Shown: one piece after another, positions 58,079-64,000 of the stretch
How positions within the stretch are numbered: position 1 is the stretch's first letter
Layout: each line of letters starts with the position of its first letter
Assembly: GCF_007595705.1 (NCBI RefSeq)
Contig: NZ_NISY01000008.1
Span: 124,001-188,000 of the forward strand
DNA: 64,000 bases
From: Streptomyces sp. SAJ15
GTDB taxonomy: Bacteria; Actinomycetota; Actinomycetes; Streptomycetales; Streptomycetaceae
Reading direction: 5' to 3'
Made by a program: the position numbers and the translations under genes
Notes under the pieces: generated by a model
The model's input: only the letters and a program-made list of their open reading frames with translations
The model's database searches: none
What the model was told of the DNA's origin: nothing

Positions 58079-59970
58079 GGACGGGGGACGACCGGCCGGA
58101 CGCCGTGGAGGGCCGGGAACCCGCGGGGCCGGGCATGGCCCGACGGCTGGGCGTCGTCTGGGCGCTCGCCGCGCGGGCCGCCCCCGGCACGCTCGCACTG
58201 TACGGCGCGCTCACCCTCGCCACCGGCGCCCTGCCGGTGGCGACGGCCTGGCTCACCAAGCTGGTGCTGGACGGTCTGGTGGGCGACGCCTCGGCCGGGG
58301 AGCTGATGTGGCTCGCCCTCGGCCTGGCCGCCGCCGGCACCGTCAGCAGGGTGGCGCCCCAGCTCGCCCAGTACCTACGGGCCCAGTTGGAGCGCGCGGT
58401 CGCCCTGCGGGCCCAGGACCGGCTGTTCGCGGTGGTGGAGACCTTCGCGGGACTGCGCCGGTTCGAGAACCCCAGCTTCCTCGACCGGCTCCGCTTCGCG
58501 CAGGAGGCCGGCCGGAGCGCCATCCCCCAGGCCGTCGACGGCGCGCTCGGCGTCGTCGGCTCCTCGATCACCATCGTCGGCTTCGTCGGCTCCCTGTACC
58601 TGCTCAGCCCGGTGATGACGGCCGTCGTCCTGCTCTCGGGCGTGCTGGCGGTGCTCGTGGAGGTCGCGCTGTCGCGGCGGAAGGCCCGGCTGCTGTGGCA
58701 GGTCCAGGGCGCCGAGCGGCGGGAGTTCTTCTACAGCGACCTGCTGGCCGATGTGCGCGCGGCCAAGGAGGTCCGACTGTTCGGCATCGGGGCGTTCCTC
58801 CGCGGCAGGATGCTGACCGAGCGGCGCAGGACCAACGCCGTGAAGCGGGCCATCGACCGCCGGGAGCTCTGCGCCCACCTGGCCCTCGGCGCGCTGGCGG
58901 CGGCCGTCTCCGGCGGCGGGCTGCTGTGGGCGGTCTCGGCGGCCCGCGCGGGCACGCTCTCCGTCGGCGACGTCACCGTGTTCGTCGCCGCCGCGGTGGG
59001 GGTGCAGGCCGCGCTCGCCATGCTGGCCGAGGACGTCGCCGGCGCCCACCAGGCGCTGGAGATGTTCGGCCACTTCGCCGCCGTCACCACGGCGGGACCG
59101 GATCTGCCGACTCCGTCCGCGCCGCGCCCGCTGCCTCCGCTGCGCCGCGGGCTCGAACTGCGAAACGTCTGGTTCCGGTACTCCGATGACCACCCGTGGG
59201 TGCTGCGCGGGGTCGACCTGCGTATCCCGCACGGCTCGTCGGTCGCGCTGGTCGGCCTGAACGGCGCCGGGAAGTCCACCCTGGTGAAACTGGTCTGTCG
59301 GTTCTACGACCCCACCGAGGGACAGATCCTCTGGGACGGCGTGGACATCCGCGAGGTCGACCCGGTGGAACTGCGGCGGCGGATCGGCGCGGTGTTCCAG
59401 GACTACATGCACTACGACATGACGGCCGCGGAGTGTGTGGGCCTCGGCGACCTGGAGGCCATGGACGACCGGCCCCGCATCGAGGCCGCGGCGCGGAAGG
59501 CCGGCATCCACCGGAAGCTGTCCGAACTGCCGCGCGGCTACGACACCATGCTGTCCCGCGTGTTCTTCATGGACTCCGAGAAGGACGATCCGGACACGGG
59601 GGTGGTGCTCTCCGGCGGACAGCTGCAACGCCTCGCCCTGGCCCGTGCCTTCCTCCGCGACCGGCGCGACCTGATGATCCTCGACGAGCCGGCCGCCGGG
59701 CTGGACGCCGAGGCCGAGCACGAGATCCACACCTCGCTGCGGCGCCATCGGGAGGGCCGGACCAGTCTGCTCATCTCGCACCGGCTGGGGGCCGTGCGGG
59801 ACGCCGACCTCATCGTGGTGCTCGGCGAGGGCCGCGTGGCGGAGCGGGGAACCCACGCCGCGCTGATGGCCGCGGACCAGGGCTACGCCCGGCTGTTCCG
59901 GCTGCAGGCGTCCGGCTACCAGACGCTGTCGGCGGAACGGGACGAGCCGATCTTCACAGGAGGAAGCTGA
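58075..59970 (+). CDS. ABC exporter (fused membrane and ATPase domains)
   Basis: 631 residues, type IV (MsbA-like) half transporter. Six membrane helices occupy ~25-330; there is no N-terminal C39 peptidase domain, unlike bacteriocin exporters with double-glycine leaders. The ATPase (from ~365) has Walker A GLNGAGKSTLVKL, Q-loop VFQDYMHYDM, signature VVLSGGQLQRLALARAFL, Walker B DLMILDEPAAGLD and the switch His in LLISHRLGAVRD. An insert FFMDSEKDDPDTG precedes the signature. Likely exports the 55-residue precursor, dimeric in the membrane. Stop overlaps the signal peptidase gene. Confidence 0.93.
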   Translation: MRTGDDRPDAVEGREPAGPGMARRLGVVWALAARAAPGTLALYGALTLATGALPVATAWLTKLVLDGLVGDASAGELMWLALGLAAAGTVSRVAPQLAQYLRAQLERAVALRAQDRLFAVVETFAGLRRFENPSFLDRLRFAQEAGRSAIPQAVDGALGVVGSSITIVGFVGSLYLLSPVMTAVVLLSGVLAVLVEVALSRRKARLLWQVQGAERREFFYSDLLADVRAAKEVRLFGIGAFLRGRMLTERRRTNAVKRAIDRRELCAHLALGALAAAVSGGGLLWAVSAARAGTLSVGDVTVFVAAAVGVQAALAMLAEDVAGAHQALEMFGHFAAVTTAGPDLPTPSAPRPLPPLRRGLELRNVWFRYSDDHPWVLRGVDLRIPHGSSVALVGLNGAGKSTLVKLVCRFYDPTEGQILWDGVDIREVDPVELRRRIGAVFQDYMHYDMTAAECVGLGDLEAMDDRPRIEAAARKAGIHRKLSELPRGYDTMLSRVFFMDSEKDDPDTGVVLSGGQLQRLALARAFLRDRRDLMILDEPAAGLDAEAEHEIHTSLRRHREGRTSLLISHRLGAVRDADLIVVLGEGRVAERGTHAALMAADQGYARLFRLQASGYQTLSAERDEPIFTGGS

Positions 59971-60437
59971 TGACCACCCGGATCGGCTGGTGGGCCGCCG
60001 CGCTGGTACCCGCCGTCGGCCTCGCGACCGCCGCGGCGCTGGGCCGCCGTCTGGTCGTGGTCACCGTGTGCGGGGCGAGCATGGAGCCGACGTACCGCAG
60101 CGGTGAGAGGGTGCTGGCGCGGCGCGGCCGCACGCCGGCGGTGGGGGACGTCGTCGTGGTCGAGACGGCGGCCTCCGACACCCCGCTGGCGCCCGGCGCG
60201 GGGGCCGGCGCGATGACCGCGCGGAACTGGATCATCAAGCGGGTCGCGGCCGTGCCGGGCGACCCGGTCCCCCGCGACCGCTTCCCCGCCCTGGCCGACG
60301 TGCCGGAGGACCGGGTCCCCCCGGGCCGGCTGGTCCTCCTCGGCGACAACCCCGAGCGCAGCCAGGACTCCCGCCGGCTGGGGTACTTCCCGGTGGAACG
60401 CGTCCTGGGGTCGGTGGTGCGGCGCCTGCCGGGCTGA
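59970..60437 (+). CDS. S26 family signal peptidase, dedicated
   Basis: 155 residues. One N-terminal membrane helix (IGWWAAALVPAVGLATAAAL), catalytic Ser in VCGASMEPTYRSGERVL (box B), catalytic Lys in NWIIKRVAAVPGD (box D) and GDNPERSQDSRRLGYFP (box E), so it is intact. Shorter than housekeeping LepB. ATG 59970 overlaps the ABC stop; AGGAGGA precedes. Its place as the last gene and the AAA-Cys junction in the precursor suggest it removes the peptide leader on the outer face of the membrane. Confidence 0.93.
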   Translation: MTTRIGWWAAALVPAVGLATAAALGRRLVVVTVCGASMEPTYRSGERVLARRGRTPAVGDVVVVETAASDTPLAPGAGAGAMTARNWIIKRVAAVPGDPVPRDRFPALADVPEDRVPPGRLVLLGDNPERSQDSRRLGYFPVERVLGSVVRRLPG

Positions 60438-60504
60438 ACGGTCCCCCACTCGCGACGGCCCCCGGGCGAATACGAGCCACCTCGCCTACCGGGAGATCAT
60501 CACC

Positions 60505-60531
60505 CGCCCCTACCGGTTCGAACCGGGGGCG
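60505..60531. terminator. Weak hairpin between convergent genes
   Basis: CGCCC (60505-60509) with GGGCG (60527-60531) and inner CCGG/CCGG around TTCGAA; a 3-nt bulge. Possible shared terminator of the peptide operon and the alcohol dehydrogenase gene. Confidence 0.3.
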
Positions 60532-60587
60532 TGGCAATGAGCCCGGCACGTGCCCTCACACAGTGGCGGAGAAGCGGGCGGCGCGGC

Positions 60588-61592
60588 TCATCCCGTCAGC
60601 TCCAGGACGGCGACGCCCTGGACGCGGTCGGCCGCGAGATCGGCGAGGGCCTCGTCGGCACGGTCGAAGGAGTACGGGACGACCGAGACCCGCAGCGGAT
60701 GCGCCTCGACGGCGGCGAGGAAGTCCCGTCCGTCGACACGCGTGTTGGCGGTGACGCTGCGCAGGGTGCGTTCCCGGAACAGGTGCCGGTCGTAGTGGAG
60801 CGGGGGGATGTCGGAGAGGTGGATGCCGGCGACGCTCAGGGTGCCGCCGGCGTCGAGGGCCGCCAGGGCCGGGGGGACCAGTTCGCCGGCGGGGGCGAAC
60901 AGGATCGCGGCGTCGAGGGGCTCCGGAGGCGGGTCGGCCGCGCCGCCGACGGAGGCCGCGCCCAGCTCCAGGGCGAGGGTACGCGCGGCCGCCGAGCGGG
61001 TCATGACGTGGACGGTCGCGCCCTGGGCGATGGCCAGTTGCGCGGTGAGGTGGGCGGAGGCGCCGAAGCCGTAGATGCCGAGGCGGCCGCCGGGTGGCAG
61101 CTCGGCGCGGCGCAGCGCGCGGTAGCCGATGATGCCGGCGCACAGCAGCGGGGCGAGCTCCGCGTCGGGGGACGCCGCGGGCAGCGGGTAGGCGTAGTCG
61201 GCGGGCACGGTGGCGTACTCGGCGTAGCCGCCGTCCGCGTCCCAGCCGGTGTACGTCGAGGACGGGCAGAGGTTCTCCTGGCCGCGGACGCAGGAGCGGC
61301 AGCTGCCGCAGGTCCGGCGCAGCCAGGGGATGCCCACCCGGCTGCCGAGCGGCGGGCCGGCGGCGGCCGCGCCCGTCGCGACCACCTCGCCCACGGCCTC
61401 GTGGCCGGGGACGACCGGGCTACGGTGCGGGGGCAGATCGCCGTCGCGGACGTGCAGGTCGGTGCGGCAGACGCCGCAGGCGCGGACCCGTACCAGCAGC
61501 TCGTCCGGGGCGGGCTCCGGAACGGGCAGTTCCACCGGGTCCAGCCGGCCGGGGGCCCGCACCTGCCAGGCCCTCATCGTCGTGGGGATCAC
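60588..61592 (-). CDS. Zinc-dependent alcohol dehydrogenase
   Basis: 334 residues from GTG 61592, which has GAGGGAAGGGG upstream; ATG 61577 (MRAWQVRAPG) is an alternative. MDR family: CGVCRTDLHVRDG (catalytic zinc Cys), GHEAVGEVVA (zinc His-Glu), the structural zinc cluster CGSCRSCVRGQENLCP, and the nucleotide fold RLGIYGFGASAHLTAQLA. Resembles the AdhP/AdhA group acting on small alcohols or aldehydes. Unlinked in function to the peptide genes on the opposite strand. Confidence 0.92.
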   Translation of the reverse strand: MIPTTMRAWQVRAPGRLDPVELPVPEPAPDELLVRVRACGVCRTDLHVRDGDLPPHRSPVVPGHEAVGEVVATGAAAAGPPLGSRVGIPWLRRTCGSCRSCVRGQENLCPSSTYTGWDADGGYAEYATVPADYAYPLPAASPDAELAPLLCAGIIGYRALRRAELPPGGRLGIYGFGASAHLTAQLAIAQGATVHVMTRSAAARTLALELGAASVGGAADPPPEPLDAAILFAPAGELVPPALAALDAGGTLSVAGIHLSDIPPLHYDRHLFRERTLRSVTANTRVDGRDFLAAVEAHPLRVSVVPYSFDRADEALADLAADRVQGVAVLELTG

Positions 61593-61929
61593 GCGCGCCC
61601 CTTCCCTCGGCGGGGTGTGTGGGTCGACGTGGCCAACGTAACGGCGCGGCGGTGCCCGCGTCGGGAGCGGCCATCCCGTGTCGCCGCCGGCGCGGCGACG
61701 GGCGGAAGCGGACCCAGCGAGCGGCGCGGGCTCCACGAGCGGCACGCGGCTCACGCGGGCTCCGCGTGCGTGTGCGCCGTGCGCGTCGCACGATGGAGGG
61801 GCGAGCCCGCCCGGCGACGGGGCCCGGTGAGGGATCGACGGTCGGACAGCCTCCGCGCGCGGCGGTGTCACGGCCCGTCGACGCGGGCCGTGACACCGGG
61901 GCGCGCCACGGGTGTGCGCGGACGGGCCG
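61593..61929. other. Intergenic region between ADH and SDR genes
   Basis: Both neighbours read leftward. Apart from the SDR terminator and the ADH ribosome site I see nothing coding; open frames are Arg/Gly/Ala-rich shadows. Confidence 0.6.
61863..61898 (-). terminator. 15-bp stem terminator of the SDR gene
   Basis: 61863-61877 pairs perfectly with 61884-61898 (loop TCGACG), 31 bp past the SDR stop. The remaining 61593-61862 holds no supported gene. Confidence 0.85.
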
Positions 61930-62742
61930 TCAGACGGTGAAGCCGCCGTCGACGGCGATCGCCGCGCCGGTGATGTACGTCCCGCCGTCGCCCGCCAGGT
62001 GGACGACGGTCGCGGCGATCTCGTCCGGGGCGGCGTAGCGGCCGAGGGCGGTGAAGCCGCTGATGGTGGCGGCGTTCGGGCCGTGCGCCGGGTTGGCGTC
62101 GGTGTCGGTCGCGCCCGGGTGGACCACGTTGGCGGTGATCCCGCGCGGGCCCAGTTCGCGGGCGAGGCCCTTGGTCATGCCGATGAGGGCGGTCTTGGTG
62201 AGCCCGTACAGCGTGAGGCCGGGGAACACCGTCCGCTCGGCGACGTTGCTGCCGATGCTGATGATCCGTCCGCCGTCGGTCATGTGGCGCGCGGCCGCGC
62301 GGGAGGCCAGGTACGGCGCGCGGACGTTCACCGCGACCGTGCGGTCGAACTCCTCCGCGCCGAGCTCCTCCACCGGCCCGACGGGGAAGACGCCGGCGTT
62401 GTTGACCAGGATGTCGATCCGACCGAGGGTGGCGACGGTCTCGTCCACGGCGGCGGTGACCGCCGCGACATCGCCGCTGTCGGCGTGGATCGCCAGGCCG
62501 CGACGGCCGACGGCCTTGACGGCGTCGACCACGTCGGCGGCGGAGTCGGCGCCCTGCTGGTACGTCAGCGCCACATCGGCGCCCGCGGCGGCCAGCCGGC
62601 GGGCCACGGCCGCGCCGATGCCCCGGCCGCCGCCGGTGACCAGGGCGACCCTGCCGTGCAGGGCGGGCACTCCGCCCGTCTGGGTGCCGCCCTCGAAGGT
62701 GCTCGGCGTGGTGGTGTCAGGGGTGTGTGCGATCTCGTTCAT
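61930..62742 (-). CDS. Short-chain dehydrogenase/reductase
   Basis: 270 residues, classical SDR. ALVTGGGRGIGAAVA (TGxxxGxG), DILVNNAGVF (NNAG), ISIGSNVAE (catalytic Ser region), YGLTKTALIG (YxxxK), and HPGATDTDAN. About 28 extra N-terminal residues (MNEIAHTPDTTTPS...) precede the first strand. C-terminal AIAVDGGFTV is the 3-oxoacyl reductase-like ending (FabG-like). Divergent from the VOC-family gene with 114 bp between. Substrate unknown. Confidence 0.92.
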   Translation of the reverse strand: MNEIAHTPDTTTPSTFEGGTQTGGVPALHGRVALVTGGGRGIGAAVARRLAAAGADVALTYQQGADSAADVVDAVKAVGRRGLAIHADSGDVAAVTAAVDETVATLGRIDILVNNAGVFPVGPVEELGAEEFDRTVAVNVRAPYLASRAAARHMTDGGRIISIGSNVAERTVFPGLTLYGLTKTALIGMTKGLARELGPRGITANVVHPGATDTDANPAHGPNAATISGFTALGRYAAPDEIAATVVHLAGDGGTYITGAAIAVDGGFTV

Positions 62743-62856
62743 GAGACCAGCCTGTCCCGCCGCGGACGAGGAGTCTGGCGGGAATCGGCCCTTGTGTTCG
62801 ATCATGGTCGCGGTTGGGATCCGTTCTCGTTTCCGCACGTCAGGAGAGAAGTCACC

Positions 62857-63282
62857 ATGCGCGTCATAGCCTTTGACCACCTCGTGCTCAATGTCGCCGA
62901 CGTCGAGCGCTCGCTCGCCTTCTACACCGGACCGCTCGGCCTGGAGCCGGTACGGGTGGAGGAGTGGCGGGCGGGCGAGGTCCCCTTCCCGTCGGTGCGG
63001 GTGAGCCCGACGACGATCATCGACCTGATCACCCCGGGGCCGGACGCCCCGCGGGGCTCCAACGTCGATCACATCTGTCTCGTCGTGGAGCCCCTGGACT
63101 GGCAGGACGTCATCGCCTCGGGGGTGTTCACCGTCGTGGACGGCCCCGGCAAGCGCTTCGGCGCGCGCGGCACCGCCGAGTCCCTGTACGTCACCGACCC
63201 GGACGGGAACACCGTCGAGCTGCGCTGGTACCCGGAGGACGCCGCGGCGGCCGGCGGCGCCGGGGAGGCTCAGGACGACTGA
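62857..63282 (+). CDS. VOC superfamily protein
   Basis: 141 residues. Two beta-alpha-beta-beta-beta modules of the glyoxalase/dioxygenase fold: FDHLVLNVADVERSLAFYT with a metal His, NVDHICLVV, and YVTDPDGNTVELRWY with the C-terminal metal Glu. ATG follows AGGAGAG. Ends 13 bp inside the 3' end of the convergent hypothetical gene. Function cannot be narrowed beyond the superfamily. Confidence 0.88.
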   Translation: MRVIAFDHLVLNVADVERSLAFYTGPLGLEPVRVEEWRAGEVPFPSVRVSPTTIIDLITPGPDAPRGSNVDHICLVVEPLDWQDVIASGVFTVVDGPGKRFGARGTAESLYVTDPDGNTVELRWYPEDAAAAGGAGEAQDD

Positions 63283-64000
63283 TCGGCGAGCTCCTCCAGC
63301 CGGTGCGCCAGCCGGGGGTCGGGCTGCGGGATCGCCCCGTAGTCCGCGTCGGTGTCGATGTCCAGCCGCTCCACCGCCTCTCTCAGCGACGCCTCGCTGG
63401 GCCCGCCCGGCGGCGGCCCCGAGATGTCGTAGCGGATGCCGATGCCCGCCGCCGGGTCGGAGTCCGGGGCCGGGCCCGGGGGGCCGGGGTGTCGTTCCGG
63501 CCCCGGCTCCGGCGACCGCACCGGCCGGGGCTCCGCGTCCAACTCGGCGACCTGGCAGGCCCAGTGCTCGGCGTCGCGCAGTTCGCCGCGCCGCATGTGC
63601 AGCAGGTACAGGCAGTAGGCGGAGGTCGAGGAGCCCGCGCCGGCGGCGAACTGCCACCAGAACTGGGCCGCGTCCTCGTAGTCGGCCAGGTAGAGCACGC
63701 AGGCGAAGACGAGCGCGCCCTCCGGGTCGATCCGCCGGGAGTTGTCCAGTCGGGCCATGTGTCGGGAGGCGTCCGCGTCCCGGATGACGAGGGTGGACAG
63801 CACCCGCAGATCGCGGGCGGCCTGGTCGTGCAGCGACGGCGGCCACACCGGCGCCGGCCGGACCGGGCCGGTCGCCGGGCAGTCCCGGACGGTGTCGGCG
63901 CAGGCGGTCGCCGCCGGGGGCGGGTCGCCCATGCCGCCGGTGTCCCGCCACGCGGTGCGGCCCAGGTCGTGCTCGATGCGACGGCGGGCGCCCTCGAGGT
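63270..64000 (-). CDS. Conserved hypothetical protein, 5' end outside window
   Basis: At least 243 residues; the frame stays open through the window edge (LEGARRRIEHDLGRTAWRDT before the first internal Met at 63932). Middle helices LVFACVLYLADYEDAAQFWW and CLYLLHMRRGELRDAEHWAC resemble a tetratricopeptide-like bundle seen in a Streptomyces paralogous family; the end is a Pro-rich linker and DADYGAIPQPDPRLAHRLEE. No signal or membrane helix. Function unknown. Confidence 0.75.
   Translation of the reverse strand, partial: LEGARRRIEHDLGRTAWRDTGGMGDPPPAATACADTVRDCPATGPVRPAPVWPPSLHDQAARDLRVLSTLVIRDADASRHMARLDNSRRIDPEGALVFACVLYLADYEDAAQFWWQFAAGAGSSTSAYCLYLLHMRRGELRDAEHWACQVAELDAEPRPVRSPEPGPERHPGPPGPAPDSDPAAGIGIRYDISGPPPGGPSEASLREAVERLDIDTDADYGAIPQPDPRLAHRLEELADQSS

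Noticed and set aside
60513..60526. CCGGTTCGAACCGG, resembling a tRNA T-arm
   Set aside because: No acceptor, anticodon or D-arm around it; treated as part of a weak hairpin.

Overview
The window is chromosomal DNA from a Streptomyces: very high GC, strong third-position GC in the real genes, frequent GTG starts, developmental chaplin genes, mycothiol biosynthesis, F420-type oxidoreductases, and TTA (bldA-type) codons that I found only in two regulator genes. From 1 to about 27.4 kb the gene order follows the conserved Streptomyces core as I remember it from S. coelicolor: glpK, glpD, parJ, mshC and its three companion genes, then chpC and chpH next to each other. Metabolic genes with their own regulators sit between these blocks (methylthioribose-1-phosphate isomerase, a LysR/oxidoreductase pair, a FadR-type regulator, an SMP-30 protein). 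Many core genes end in strong GC-rich hairpins without a U-tract.

A tRNA-Leu(GAG) gene at 27347-27431 marks the edge of an accessory region. Next to it lies a serine-recombinase remnant, and from 27.9 to 43.3 kb there is an unusual gene set built around a type IV secretion-like (conjugation-type) machine. On the minus strand are a lytic transglycosylase/M23 endopeptidase (VirB1/CwlT-like) and a partner protein. On the plus strand are a MinD/ParA-like protein, a small two-helix membrane protein, a VirB8-like protein, a VirB6/TrbL-like channel, an SCO6880-family protein, a VirB4-type ATPase and a VirD4-type coupling ATPase, tightly packed. DUF4913, two unrecognised proteins and a GT4 glycosyltransferase with a disordered tail follow. 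I see no relaxase, replication gene or intact integrase, so this is either a remnant of an integrative element or a T4SS kept for another purpose. VirB4 appears split over two overlapping genes.

From 43.5 to 54.2 kb comes a redox metabolism block: a cyclase-family hydrolase, a GMC oxidoreductase, cytochrome bd oxidase (cydAB), and a molybdenum hydroxylase set (FAD subunit, fused 2Fe-2S/Mo subunit, XdhC-type maturation protein).

From 54.2 to 60.4 kb lies the most interesting unit. A SARP regulator with a TTA codon at position 9 is divergent from an operon of a 55-residue cysteine-rich peptide (seven cysteines), a MauE/DoxX-like membrane redox protein, a TlpA-like thiol redox protein, an ABC exporter without a peptidase domain, and a dedicated S26 signal peptidase. 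Four GGGCGGC-type heptamers spaced 11/10/11 bp in the divergent region look like a SARP operator. I propose a developmentally gated pathway making an exported, disulfide-bonded peptide whose leader is cut at AAA/Cys by its own signal peptidase. The window ends with a zinc alcohol dehydrogenase, an SDR, a VOC protein and the 3' part of a conserved hypothetical gene.
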